A stretch of DNA of 64,000 nucleotides from Sporocytophaga myxococcoides DSM 11118 (GCF_000426725.1 NZ_AUFX01000010.1:1-64000), one strand, 5' to 3'. Shown: positions 38,428 through 47,406, numbered from the stretch's first letter. The notes: generated by a model not told the origin, from the letters alone. Translations and numbers: made by a program.

Positions 38428-39747
38428 TTATTTTTTAGGTTCGTTATTAGCAACACCTGAAGTTTGTAAAAGCCTGCGATATGCCACCGCTGCATCTGCT
38501 TTGGAATTAGCATAGTCCAGGTTGGCCAGCAATTGTTGTACAAAAGCATCCAGCAGATCTGTTGTAGTGACCAGGTTATTGCGATATTTATTTTTTGTTA
38601 TTCTATTGTTTTCAGTTGCCTGTTCTAGCGCCTGAGCATATACTTCAATCTTCTTTTTGCTTAGAACATATCCTTCAAAAGCCTGAGCAACTTCTATTTT
38701 CACTCTATCACTCATCAAGTCCTGACTGGCTTTAACCTCAGCCAGACGGATTTTAGCAGACTTCACTTTTGCTCCCGTTTTCCATAGTGAAGCCACATTA
38801 TAACTTACTCCAAGTCCTGCATTCCATGCATTCGAAATGGTAAACAGATTTGGGATATTAGCTGCGAAATACCCGCCTGTTATTTTTAAAGAAGGGAAAT
38901 AATCTGCCTTTGCAATTTTAATTCCTGATGATGCTGACTGTTCTCTATATCTAAGAGCTGCAAGATCGTGTCTGTTAGTTAGCGCAACCTGTTCAAAATC
39001 AGAAAATGTTCTTGCATCAGTAACTTCCACGAAAGATGTGCTGTCCAGTTGAAGCTGCGTATTTTCATCAAGCCCCAGCATAATGTTCATATTAAGATTT
39101 GCAAGTCTCTGATTGCTTTCAGCATCCAGCAGTGCTAGCTGAACATTAGACTGTTGAAGCTGTACTCTCAGGAGATCGTTTCTGGCTATAACACCATTCT
39201 TTTCAAGATTTTCAAAATCAGCAGATCTCAGTTCAGCCTGTTTCAGATTTTCTTTTACTATTGAAACAGTTGACTGAGCTTTATATAGATTACTATAGGC
39301 TGCAACAGTATTTTGAATAACAGCATCCTTATCATTCTCCGCATCTAGTTTTGTTGCTTCTTCAAGGTACTTGGCTGACTCTATACCATTTTTAGTTCTG
39401 AAGCCTGTAAATAAAGGTATTGAGCCATTTACCATTGCATAAGCTGCCTCATTGATATCAGGAGATGCCGTATTGCCCAGAGGACCACCAATGGTGGGTT
39501 TTGTCAATCGTAAATAGTTTGCGCTCCCACTCAGATCAGGTAGTCGCCTCTCTCTCGCTTCCACAGTTGAAGCAGTAGCAGCTTCCACCTTTACTTTATT
39601 AAGTTTAAGCTGTTTATTATTCTGCAAACACAATTCTACAGCCTCACTTAGAGTAAGAAATTTTGTACTCTGAGCGAAAGATAACTCTGAACTTAGCCCT
39701 GCGATAATTAATGCAGCGGCGATCATTCGTTTTTTAAATGGCAGCAT
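38428..39747 (-). CDS. TolC-family outer-membrane efflux channel
   Basis: This 439-aa protein has a signal peptide (cleavage near FAQ, residue 26) and two homologous halves, each starting with a TolC-type helix (LTLSEAVELCLQNN near 33; ALTNRHDLAALR near 255). Long alpha-helical stretches rich in Ala, Gln and Lys (for example VQLQQSNVQLALLDAESNQRLANLN) form the periplasmic tunnel. It is the outer-membrane exit duct for the HlyD-DHA2 pump encoded downstream. It lies 15 nt after the TetR gene. Confidence 0.92.
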   Translation of the reverse strand: MLPFKKRMIAAALIIAGLSSELSFAQSTKFLTLSEAVELCLQNNKQLKLNKVKVEAATASTVEARERRLPDLSGSANYLRLTKPTIGGPLGNTASPDINEAAYAMVNGSIPLFTGFRTKNGIESAKYLEEATKLDAENDKDAVIQNTVAAYSNLYKAQSTVSIVKENLKQAELRSADFENLEKNGVIARNDLLRVQLQQSNVQLALLDAESNQRLANLNMNIMLGLDENTQLQLDSTSFVEVTDARTFSDFEQVALTNRHDLAALRYREQSASSGIKIAKADYFPSLKITGGYFAANIPNLFTISNAWNAGLGVSYNVASLWKTGAKVKSAKIRLAEVKASQDLMSDRVKIEVAQAFEGYVLSKKKIEVYAQALEQATENNRITKNKYRNNLVTTTDLLDAFVQQLLANLDYANSKADAAVAYRRLLQTSGVANNEPKK

Positions 39748-39762
39748 TGCTTTCTAAAGTCT

Positions 39763-40389
39763 TTATTTGTTTTTAAGTATTCCTGTAATAAAAATTTCAT
39801 TCAGGCTTTTGATGCGTTTTTCAATCAAATCAAAATCGCTTTGTTCAAGCTGATAAGAGTCTTTGTTTTTGATTGTAATGCTTCTCAACCCATTCATCGT
39901 TGCGATAAACAAATCAGCATATTCAGAGACATCAATATCCCCAAACTCATTATTGTTTACCCCTTCTCTCAAAATTTCAGAAACCAATGCTACTTCTGAT
40001 TGGAAAAAATCATTCAGGAGGTTCCCTAACAGAGGTTTTACATTCTCCATGGACATTTTAATTTTACCAAGATTCACATACACATTCAAAAAATATTCAT
40101 GTCTTTTATCTACATATTGAACAAGCTTATTTTTTGCTGAGTCTTTATTGTCAACAACTTCCTTTTTAATACTGCTAATGAATCCGTCCTGCTCCCTTTT
40201 CACAACTGCCTGAAACAAAGCATCCTTATCTGCAAAATAATAGTAAATGGATGCCTTGGACATTCCGACATCCGATGCAATTTCCGCCATGGTCGTCTTC
40301 GCAAGTCCATAATAACCAAAGCGTTTCATTGCTGCATCCAGAATTAAATTCACTTTGACATTATCCGTATTTGAAGAAGTTTCGACCAT
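39763..40389 (-). CDS. TetR/AcrR-family repressor of the efflux operon
   Basis: This 208-aa regulator has an N-terminal TetR HTH: residues about 12-60 contain AMKRFGYYGLAKTTMAEIA, VGMSKASIYYYF and DKDALFQAVV. A helical ligand-binding domain follows. It is the first gene of the operon and is likely an autorepressor, because an imperfect TGACYTA-N-TARGTCA palindrome overlaps the -7 box upstream. Induction would come when a pump substrate binds the C-terminal domain. The effector is unknown. Confidence 0.92.
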   Translation of the reverse strand: MVETSSNTDNVKVNLILDAAMKRFGYYGLAKTTMAEIASDVGMSKASIYYYFADKDALFQAVVKREQDGFISSIKKEVVDNKDSAKNKLVQYVDKRHEYFLNVYVNLGKIKMSMENVKPLLGNLLNDFFQSEVALVSEILREGVNNNEFGDIDVSEYADLFIATMNGLRSITIKNKDSYQLEQSDFDLIEKRIKSLNEIFITGILKNK

Positions 40390-40390
40390 T

Positions 40391-40435
40391 TGACTTTTTG
40401 ACTTTTTGACTTTCTGACCTAATAAGTCAAATATA
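40391..40435 (-). promoter_or_regulatory. Candidate promoter and TetR operator of the efflux operon
   Basis: On the minus strand there is a perfect -7 box, TATATTTG (40428-40435). It runs into the 15-bp imperfect palindrome TGACTTATTAGGTCA (40415-40429). TGAC half-sites then repeat at exactly 8-bp spacing on the plus strand (40391, 40399, 40407, 40415), up to the start codon at 40389. A repressor bound here would cover the transcription start and the ribosome-binding region. No good -33 element is visible. Confidence 0.55.
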
Positions 40436-40639
40436 CAACTAAATTATTTAGAAAAATACTCCCGACACGGGAATTATTTTTTGGATAATTATAAGAATAG
40501 AATGGTAAAATTCTGAAGGAATTCTGAAGTTGTACTAATATTTTAGCAAACTGACATTAATTAAAAGTGACTACTCTGATCTTTTTGTGGGGAAATGAAA
40601 AACTCCTTCGGATTAAGTTAAAAGTGAAGTTAAAATGTA

Positions 40640-41101
40640 TTAATTCCTTCTTAGCTGAATATTTACATCCTGCCCCCTAAATAGTAAAAATGAATCATTC
40701 TCAATCGAATAAAATTGCGCTCTTTCCAGATACAAGTAAAGCCTATTATCCAAAAGGCTATCAACTTTAAAAATCAAAAAAATATTTCTTTTCAAACTTA
40801 ATAAAATAGAATCGTTCGAACATCGGAAAATGCCGGCAAAGTTATTTTGGCCAACTCCATCACTTAATATAAATGTATTATCTTTATTAAGAATTAAAGT
40901 AAATTTTTCATGCAAGCTACCTTCGGGTACTTTTCCAATAGGAACATCCCCACATCCTGAACTAAGAAATTTTATCCATAGTTTTTCAACTTTCCATTTC
41001 CCGATTAACAAATCATTTTCAGATTGACATTCTTCAAAAGGTCTGGAGCAGGATACACAAGCAACAAATATTGCTAAAAACTGAAAAACCTTATCCATCA
41101 C
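40640..41101 (-). CDS. Small lipoprotein of unknown function
   Basis: This 153-aa protein has a lipoprotein-like signal (hydrophobic run then VACVSC, Cys18). The mature part begins with a GKWKVEKLW segment and continues as short beta strands (FTLILNKDNTFILSDG, FAGIFRCSNDSILLSL), resembling the lipocalin-like or DUF-type small barrels common in Bacteroidota lipoproteins. The exact family is not recognised. It is the last gene of a four-gene operon, 9 nt after the DUF1801 gene. Confidence 0.75.
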   Translation of the reverse strand: MMDKVFQFLAIFVACVSCSRPFEECQSENDLLIGKWKVEKLWIKFLSSGCGDVPIGKVPEGSLHEKFTLILNKDNTFILSDGVGQNNFAGIFRCSNDSILLSLKRNIFLIFKVDSLLDNRLYLYLERAQFYSIENDSFLLFRGQDVNIQLRRN

Positions 41102-41110
41102 TTACTGATA

Positions 41111-41488
41111 TTACTTTTTCTTCTTCGCAAGTGCTTTTTCATTATTCTCCGCAACTCTGAATTTAACAATCCTTGTTATCAACCCAATTGGCAATGGCTT
41201 ATCAATGGGGAATTGTATCGCTCCTTTTGAGGTTTTATAATCTGTCAGTTCATCTGCAAACTCTGCAATCCCAGAGGCTGTAGGATAAAACCCTATATGC
41301 TTTTTATAACCTGCATAATAGACCAACATTCCGTTTAATTTAAAAGCAGGCATATTATAACTGATAACCTCTTCTGCTTTGGGAGCAGCTTTGCTAATAG
41401 TATGTCTCATTTTCTCAAGTATAGGTCTTATTTCCTGAGGAAATGTACTTATATATTCATCAACTGTTGTGAACTTGTGAGCTTCCAT
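41111..41488 (-). CDS. DUF1801 / YdhG-like domain protein
   Basis: This 125-aa cytoplasmic protein matches the DUF1801 pattern: TVDEYISTFPQEIRPILEKMR, then EEVISYNMPAFKLNGML, and YYAGYKKHIGFYP. The family fold is known, but its biochemical role is not. It is co-transcribed with an AHSA1-like and a tautomerase-like gene (12- and 18-nt gaps), a grouping often seen among small stress-linked proteins. The C-terminus is a basic KKKK tail. Confidence 0.88.
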   Translation of the reverse strand: MEAHKFTTVDEYISTFPQEIRPILEKMRHTISKAAPKAEEVISYNMPAFKLNGMLVYYAGYKKHIGFYPTASGIAEFADELTDYKTSKGAIQFPIDKPLPIGLITRIVKFRVAENNEKALAKKKK

Positions 41489-41500
41489 ATATTGAAAATT

Positions 41501-41965
41501 TTATTTCCCATGATTCATAACTTCTGCGGGAAATTTATCTGCAATCAGATTAAGTTTGATATTATGTTCCAGATAAGCCTTAAGTCCGTCCAGTACTGTC
41601 GTAAAGCCCCCTGTTGAGTCTTTGATAGCCTCGAGTAATTCATCTCCGGTTTTATCAAAACCAAAGTGTTTAATGGTGACATAAGTAGAACTGTCACTTA
41701 GGGTTTTAAAATCAAAATCTACAGTTGTTGCCGGCTCATCCCATTCTATTATGATCTTTTTGGCGGGCACAATCTCTTTAGCTACCACTTTAGTAGACAC
41801 TCCATACATCTCCCATTTCCATGTTACAGTCTTGCCCACTTCCAGCTTACCACTTCCATGAGTGAACCAGAAATTCTTTGTAATATCCGGATCAATAAAA
41901 GCTTCAAATACTTTATCAGCGGGCTTTCTTATGAGCATTTGACATTCGGAACCTTTCATATTCAT
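41501..41965 (-). CDS. SRPBCC / AHSA1-family (Aha1 C-terminal-like) protein
   Basis: This 154-aa protein has the START-like helix-grip fold of the AHSA1 family. The N-terminus is MLIRKPADKVFEAFIDPDITKNFWFTHG, followed by WKWEMYG, IIIEWDEPATTVDFDF and a C-terminal helix GGFTTVLDGLKAYLEHN. Such proteins bind hydrophobic ligands or act as co-chaperones; the ligand is unknown. It is the second gene of the operon, 18 nt after the tautomerase gene. Confidence 0.9.
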   Translation of the reverse strand: MNMKGSECQMLIRKPADKVFEAFIDPDITKNFWFTHGSGKLEVGKTVTWKWEMYGVSTKVVAKEIVPAKKIIIEWDEPATTVDFDFKTLSDSSTYVTIKHFGFDKTGDELLEAIKDSTGGFTTVLDGLKAYLEHNIKLNLIADKFPAEVMNHGK

Positions 41966-41983
41966 CTTATCTTAAATCAAATA

Positions 41984-42187
41984 TTATTTCCCTTGCTTTC
42001 GTCTCTCTGTGACCTGCTGCCCACCTATTCCCCAGTTATCTGTCGATACTTCATCAATGACAACAACTGTTGTCTCAGGGTTTTTATTAAGAACAATCTT
42101 AAGTAACTCTGTGACACCTTCGATTAACTCCGCTTTCTGTTGTGATGTCACATTTTCATTTGTAATTTTTATATTGACGTATGGCAT
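41984..42187 (-). CDS. 4-oxalocrotonate tautomerase family protein
   Basis: This 67-aa protein has Pro directly after the initiator Met, which serves as the catalytic base of the tautomerase superfamily. It continues with VNIKITNENVTSQQKAELIEGVTELL and the typical VVIDEVSTDNWGIGG segment. The length fits a 4-OT subunit (about 62-70 aa). The natural substrate is not predictable, and the basic tail RRKQGK is an addition. It is the first gene of the four-gene operon. Confidence 0.9.
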   Translation of the reverse strand: MPYVNIKITNENVTSQQKAELIEGVTELLKIVLNKNPETTVVVIDEVSTDNWGIGGQQVTERRKQGK

Positions 42188-42208
42188 AATGTTTTAATCT
42201 AGTAACAA

Positions 42209-42240
42209 TGAATCTATAAAAAGAATATTAATTATTCAAA
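42209..42240 (-). promoter_or_regulatory. Candidate promoter of the tautomerase operon
   Basis: On the minus strand, TTTG (42237-42240), a 20-nt spacer and TAGATTCA (42209-42216), a partial match to TAnnTTTG. It ends 22 nt upstream of the start codon. Most of 42241-42527 shows no other recognisable signal. Confidence 0.35.
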
Positions 42241-42527
42241 CCTTTTGTTCAGAATAGATATCAGCCTGATAATATTATTATAACTTTCTTATTGCTGTTA
42301 TCCAGAATAAAATTTTTCAAATACAAATGATCTCGTAATAGAATTGTTTATCAAAGCCATATCAATTCATTTATCAACTTCAAAGAGCTAAATTTTTTCT
42401 TTTAAAAAAAGAAGCAAAAACAATAAGTTTCCTAAATTTCTGAATCAAATTAATTTCATTAAAAAACTGAATATAAAAAGCTTTATCCTGTAAATTCACT
42501 TTATATCCGATACCTACGTCCGCATCC

Positions 42528-42559
42528 TTTTGAAATCCCTGCATACTTGTTTACTTTTA
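42528..42559 (+). promoter_or_regulatory. Candidate promoter of the MscS-family gene
   Basis: TTTTG (42528-42532), a 19-nt spacer, then TACTTTTA (42552-42559) is a good match to the Bacteroidota pattern. The start codon lies only 13 nt beyond, so the leader would be very short, or translation starts at the second ATG (42579). Confidence 0.45.
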
Positions 42560-42572
42560 CTATACAACAAAT

Positions 42573-44996
42573 ATGATCATGCAAAGAATTATTTCTTACT
42601 CTTTAATTTTAAGTTTCTGTATTTTAATAATAAATCTGTCCATTGGTCAGGATACCTTTAGAACCCATTCGGACACTTTAAAAACTCATCAAGACTCACT
42701 CTCTAAAAAGCGGGAAAGAGGATTCCGAAGGAATCGTGATCTGGCTGCTATATTCTCCGACACTGCAAAACTTACAAGTAGTGACTATCAGATGCGCATA
42801 GAGAAAAATTATGCTATCCTCTCTATGATTAAAAACAAAAGCGATCTGGGACCTCGTATCAGCAACATTCAGGTAAAACTTGCAGATAGTGATTCTGCAC
42901 TACTTGTATTGAAAGAAAACATCCTGAATAACAGTCAGGCCCTTGGCCTCAGAAACCTTCAGATGTTTAGGAGCCTGTTAAACGATATACATAAAGATAT
43001 TGAAAAACAGAGGCATGTCCTTGACAGTGCTGAAGCGACTCTTAGCGGTCTGAAAAATGAGTTGAAGGTGATGATGAAAGATACAGTCATCAGAAGCCTG
43101 ATGAAAGACTCCGTTAACAGACAGCTTTTTGCTCCACAACTTAAGGACATGCGAGAGGCTTGGCGCTCCGGAACTTCCAAATTAAAGGAAAGTATTACGC
43201 TCATCAATTTACTCCAGACACATAATTCTGCCAATGCTGTAACTACAGCTGCATTGCTCGAAAAAGTTAACAACCTGCTGCTTAATTCATTCTCAAGAGT
43301 ATTCAGCAAGGAATATAATTATCTGTGGGAACCAATACCTCATCGATCACTGGATACATTGAGAAAATCTCATGAGAAGGCACGTAATGGTGAACACAAA
43401 GCGCTGAATTATTATTTCAAGGATAGTCTTAATAACAGGCTATTTCTGCTTGTTATCGGATTAATTTTTGGAATATGGCTTTACAGAAATGTATACAGGC
43501 TAAAAAAATCAGATGCATTGGATAAGATTCAATATCTTCAGATTGAATATCTATATCCTCACTTCATAGCATCATCCTTTGTAGTCATATTTACGCTTGC
43601 TCCTTTTTTTGATCTTGATGCTCCATCTGTGTATATAGAATCCATGCAATTTCTATTGATCCTGACACTTACTTTTATATGCTTTAAAAAATGGCCAAGA
43701 AATCTCTTTATTTATTGGCTTGCAATGGTAGTCCTTTACATTTGTTTTTCATTTACACATCATATCCTTCTCCCTGGACTTTTCCAGAGGTTCGGACTTA
43801 TTTTACTCAATATACTTTCTGTTGTATTCGGATCTTTATTTCTGAGAGGTTTAAAAAATCATTTGCAGCTGCAAGGATTCCTCAGATTTGTGATCATCCT
43901 TCACAATGTAATGAATATCCTGGCAATACTATGCAATGTATTCGGTAGATTCTCTCTGGCTCAAATTCTTGGCAACACTGCAATATTCTCCTTTACTCAA
44001 GCTATCGGACTCGCTGTATTCAGCAAGATATGTATAGAAGCTATTCTGCTTCAGATCGAAACCAGCAGAATCAAGCAAGGCTTTAAAACTACTTTTGATT
44101 TTCAGGCAGTGATAAAAGACTTCCAGGGACTTGTAATGTTCACTGTTATTTTGTTATGGGTAATTGTCTTTACAACTAACCTGAATATTTATAACACTTC
44201 CAAAGATGCCGTTGCTATTCTGATGACCAAACAACGTGCTATCGGAAGCGCTAACTTCACTCTCGGAGGAATAGTATTATTTTTCATCATTATCTGGATA
44301 GCTCATCTCCTACAGAAATATGTTGGATATTTCTTCGGTGATACAGGCAATGACGATGTTCAGAATAAAAACCAACGTTCAAGAATGCTTATTGCAAGAC
44401 TTGTTGTGCTTTGTGCAGGATATTTGCTTGCTGTAACAGCTTCAGGACTTCCCGTCGACAAGATAACCATTGTATTAGGAGCTCTTGGTGTTGGTATAGG
44501 GCTCGGCTTACAAAATATTGTCACAAATTTTGTATCAGGTATAATACTTATTTTTGACAGGCCACTTCAGGTAGGCGATTCTATAGAAATCGGGGATAAA
44601 ACCGGTAAAGTCAGAGAAATCGGCATTCGCTCAAGCACACTATTAACGAGTGATGGAGCTGAAGTAATTATACCCAATGGTGACATTTTATCTCAGCACA
44701 TCACCAACTGGACTTTAAGTAATACTCAACAAAGACTATCTATTTCAGTCTCTGTTAACGGCAATCAGGATATTGAAAATATCTCCAATAACATCAGAAC
44801 AAGTATATCTTCTTCTTCATATGTAATGGCGAATACTATTCCAGGAATTGAATTTATTGGGCTAAAAAAAGATGTATGTGATTTAAAAATACACTTCTGG
44901 TGTAAAGATGTATACAAGGCAGAGGAAGCAAAAAGCAGTATCATATATCATTTATATAAAGAATTTGGAGAAAGTAATATTTCAATAAAGGGATAA
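42573..44996 (+). CDS. Large MscS-family mechanosensitive channel protein
   Basis: This 807-aa protein has a signal peptide (about 1-27), a long charged periplasmic alpha-helical region (about 28-285) and several hydrophobic helices (about 288-600). The MscS core follows: the pore helix near 639-665 (LGVGIGLGLQNIVTNFVSG), then the beta domain (FDRPLQVGDSIEIGDKTGKVREIG, IPNGDILSQHITNW). The C-terminal alpha/beta part ends at 807. The arrangement resembles the long MscK/YbdG-like members rather than the ~290-aa E. coli MscS. The expected role is release of osmolytes on hypo-osmotic shock. A strong terminator follows at 45025. Confidence 0.92.
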   Translation: MIMQRIISYSLILSFCILIINLSIGQDTFRTHSDTLKTHQDSLSKKRERGFRRNRDLAAIFSDTAKLTSSDYQMRIEKNYAILSMIKNKSDLGPRISNIQVKLADSDSALLVLKENILNNSQALGLRNLQMFRSLLNDIHKDIEKQRHVLDSAEATLSGLKNELKVMMKDTVIRSLMKDSVNRQLFAPQLKDMREAWRSGTSKLKESITLINLLQTHNSANAVTTAALLEKVNNLLLNSFSRVFSKEYNYLWEPIPHRSLDTLRKSHEKARNGEHKALNYYFKDSLNNRLFLLVIGLIFGIWLYRNVYRLKKSDALDKIQYLQIEYLYPHFIASSFVVIFTLAPFFDLDAPSVYIESMQFLLILTLTFICFKKWPRNLFIYWLAMVVLYICFSFTHHILLPGLFQRFGLILLNILSVVFGSLFLRGLKNHLQLQGFLRFVIILHNVMNILAILCNVFGRFSLAQILGNTAIFSFTQAIGLAVFSKICIEAILLQIETSRIKQGFKTTFDFQAVIKDFQGLVMFTVILLWVIVFTTNLNIYNTSKDAVAILMTKQRAIGSANFTLGGIVLFFIIIWIAHLLQKYVGYFFGDTGNDDVQNKNQRSRMLIARLVVLCAGYLLAVTASGLPVDKITIVLGALGVGIGLGLQNIVTNFVSGIILIFDRPLQVGDSIEIGDKTGKVREIGIRSSTLLTSDGAEVIIPNGDILSQHITNWTLSNTQQRLSISVSVNGNQDIENISNNIRTSISSSSYVMANTIPGIEFIGLKKDVCDLKIHFWCKDVYKAEEAKSSIIYHLYKEFGESNISIKG

Positions 44997-45024
44997 TAAT
45001 AGCCCCCTATTCTATCCTATAAAT

Positions 45025-45078
45025 ATGCCTTCCCAAAGGTTCGATTATAAAATATGAACTTAGGGAAGGTATTTTTTT
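45025..45078 (+). terminator. Intrinsic terminator after the MscS gene
   Basis: ATGCCTTCCC pairs with GGGAAGGTAT (one G-T pair) across a 28-nt loop and is followed by a run of seven T. Confidence 0.75.
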
Positions 45079-45250
45079 ATGTGGAAATATTAAAAAAGAA
45101 TTTATCAGATCAATGGTCATCTTATTACAATAAATCCTTTCTCCAACTGCATCTTTCTTTGAATATCATCATTTCTCTATATTAAAAACATTCATCAAAA
45201 TGAACAGTTTACATGATAACAAATGAAGTCAATGAGACTATAGGGAACAT

Positions 45251-45736
45251 ATGCAAGATGACGATAAAAACCAACTTTCCTTTAATAAGCTTCTTACCAA
45301 AAACCCTGTACATGCTTCATTTCTTTTTGCATCTCAGCGGACAGGATTAGCTTTTCAGAGAACACGTCTGAGTGCTGACAGGACATTAATGTCTGTGATA
45401 AGGACTTCCCTGTCTCTGATAAGTTTCGGGTTCACAATTTTTCAGATTTTTTTGCACTTAAGGGAGGAATTCCATAAACACTGGCGATCATTGATGCCTA
45501 GAACATTAGGGTTTATTCTTGTTATACTAGGCATCTTAATGCTGATCATCGGGATTGCTTATCATGTCAGGTTTATGAAACAAATTCGCATTGAAAGAGA
45601 AGAGATGATGAACAAAGGCCTCCTTCCAGATGAGGATAAATTTCCAGTTTCTTTTACCTTAATTGTTGCTACGCTCTTGCTTTTTGCTGGGATTTCTGCT
45701 GCAATTTATATGGTAATCCAGGCAATGAAAGTTTAA
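45251..45736 (+). CDS. DUF202 / YidH-family inner-membrane protein
   Basis: This 161-aa protein has the DUF202 start pattern (FASQRTGLAFQRTRLSADRTLMSVIRTSLSLISFGFTIF). Three hydrophobic helices follow at about 45-65, 86-106 and 133-155, with a charged loop between helices 2 and 3. The family is widespread and its function is unknown. It stands alone, separated from both neighbours by more than 200 nt. Confidence 0.88.
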   Translation: MQDDDKNQLSFNKLLTKNPVHASFLFASQRTGLAFQRTRLSADRTLMSVIRTSLSLISFGFTIFQIFLHLREEFHKHWRSLMPRTLGFILVILGILMLIIGIAYHVRFMKQIRIEREEMMNKGLLPDEDKFPVSFTLIVATLLLFAGISAAIYMVIQAMKV

Positions 45737-45897
45737 CCACCCCTACACATCAAAATAGACACCATTCCCCCAAAAACACAATAAACATAAAAAATTCAAT
45801 AGAAATTTTAACTTAAAAAATTTCTTATACATTCATTTTCACAAACATCCCTCAAAATTTTGACCTAAAATCAAAAAGGTTATTTTTATCCTATACA

Positions 45898-45936
45898 AGG
45901 GAATTTTTGTCCTGCAATTCCCTATGATTAATCTTT
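45898..45936 (+). promoter_or_regulatory. Perfect 8-bp inverted repeat overlapping a weak promoter
   Basis: AGGGAATT and AATTCCCT are separated by 10 nt (45898-45923). They overlap a TTTTTG (45904) - N19 - TAATCTTT (45929-45936) promoter-like pair, 36 nt upstream of the AraC-type gene. This is a plausible operator, perhaps for autoregulation. Confidence 0.35.
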
Positions 45937-45958
45937 ACCTTTAAATCAAATAAGCAAC

Positions 45959-46855
45959 ATGAAAGATCTGCCTGTCTTGACTATCAGTAATTTTGAAGAC
46001 TACAATCATTGTCAGCATTGCGGCAATAGTTTCTACATCAGAACTTTTGACAAGCACTTAAAGGACAACCTGTTTCTGGATAAGCCCCACGGTCACGACT
46101 TCTTTATATTGCTTTTCATAACCAATGGATCTGGAACGCATAGTATTGATTTTAAAAACTATGAAGTAAAAGCTGGGAGTTTATTCTTACTATCACCAGG
46201 ACAAGTCCATCACTGGAATTTATCTTCAGACATCAATGGATATATTCTTTTCTTTACAAAAGAATACTTTCTATTGGACTTTAATTATAATAAGCTCTTA
46301 ACTCTGCCATTCTTTTATACTCATATCAACTCGCCTTGCATGGAGATTAAAGAAGAGGAAATTGAACAAATATCAAACATTTTTAAAAAAATTGACAATG
46401 AATATCTGACTAAGAGGAAATTTTTCCATGATGTTATTAGGCTCAATCTTAAAATGCTGCTTATTGAGCTTGAAAGAAAGTATACAGCAACTCAACAAAC
46501 TCCTGGCCTTATGCAATATCAGACCCATCAGTTACATAAGCTGGAGGCTTTGATTGATAGGCATTACAAAGAACACAAGCAGATTTCTGAATACGCAGAC
46601 GTCATGAATATTTCTCTAAAACAATTGAATACGTTATGTAAAAAGGCACTGAATAAAACACCAGGAGATTTGTTACAGGATCGATTAATCCTTGAAGCCA
46701 AGAGACTGCTTGTTTATTCAGACAACTCAGTCAGTTCTATTGCAGGTATACTAAACTATTCTGACAATTCTTATTTCATAAGATTATTCAGAAAGCTGAC
46801 TAACATGACACCAGAGCAATTCAGAACGATTCAACTATCAGAATACATTAATTAA
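45959..46855 (+). CDS. AraC-family transcriptional regulator
   Basis: This 298-aa protein has an N-terminal cupin-like sensor half (about 20-110: HGHDFFILLFITNGSGTHSIDFKNYEVKAGSLFLLSPGQVHHW). The C-terminal AraC double-HTH domain spans about 200-298: ISEYADVMNISLKQLNTLCKKALNKTP and SVSSIAGILNYSDNSYFIRLFRKLTNMTPEQFR. It should activate or repress genes on binding a small ligand. Cyanase follows 80 nt downstream on the same strand, so cynS is a reasonable target, though nothing in the sequence proves it. Confidence 0.92.
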   Translation: MKDLPVLTISNFEDYNHCQHCGNSFYIRTFDKHLKDNLFLDKPHGHDFFILLFITNGSGTHSIDFKNYEVKAGSLFLLSPGQVHHWNLSSDINGYILFFTKEYFLLDFNYNKLLTLPFFYTHINSPCMEIKEEEIEQISNIFKKIDNEYLTKRKFFHDVIRLNLKMLLIELERKYTATQQTPGLMQYQTHQLHKLEALIDRHYKEHKQISEYADVMNISLKQLNTLCKKALNKTPGDLLQDRLILEAKRLLVYSDNSVSSIAGILNYSDNSYFIRLFRKLTNMTPEQFRTIQLSEYIN

Positions 46856-46935
46856 TATTCCTGTGGCTGGCAATGTGCTTTTGACGCAGACTTGAGATTC
46901 GGAATAAATTATACATAACCTTTATTAAATTAATT

Positions 46936-47379
46936 ATGATCAGCAAAATTGAAATGACCGAAGCCATCATTGCAGCAAAAGCAAAAAAGAACACGACATG
47001 GACAGAAATCTCCAAGTGCATTGGTTTGTCTGAAATATTTACTACTTCTGCATGTCTTGGCCAGAACACACTTTCTAAAACTGAAGCGGAACAACTAGGG
47101 GCATATCTGAACTTAAGTTCGGATGTTATAAAAACCTTGCAGGTTTTCTCTAGCAAAGGACCTGGCCAGGAAATATCTACTGATCCACTTATATATAGAT
47201 TTTTTGAAATCTGTTTTGTATATGGACCAACTCTAAAAGAAGTTATCCAGGAAAAAATGGGAGACGGCATTATGAGTGCAATTGATTTCACCATGAATGT
47301 CGATAAAGTAGAAGATCCGAAAGGAGACCGGGTTGTCGTGACTATGAATGGAAAATTTTTACCCTATAAAAAATGGTAA
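46936..47379 (+). CDS. cynS: Cyanate hydratase (cyanase)
   Basis: This 147-aa protein matches cyanase over its full length (E. coli CynS is 156 aa). The catalytic trio Arg96/Glu99/Ser122 of E. coli is present as Arg88 (PLIYRFFE), Glu91 and Ser114 (GDGIMSAIDF), with the same spacing. The N-terminal half is the HTH-like helical domain and the C-terminus ends GKFLPYKKW. The enzyme decomposes cyanate with bicarbonate to ammonia and CO2, for detoxification and nitrogen supply. No carbonic anhydrase or cyanate transporter gene is nearby. A terminator follows. Confidence 0.95.
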   Translation: MISKIEMTEAIIAAKAKKNTTWTEISKCIGLSEIFTTSACLGQNTLSKTEAEQLGAYLNLSSDVIKTLQVFSSKGPGQEISTDPLIYRFFEICFVYGPTLKEVIQEKMGDGIMSAIDFTMNVDKVEDPKGDRVVVTMNGKFLPYKKW

Positions 47380-47406
47380 ATCAATAATCTACAGATTAAT
47401 TATACC

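Noticed and set aside
46848-47294. 148-aa minus-strand frame
   Set aside because: It is antisense to cynS, which has complete catalytic residues.
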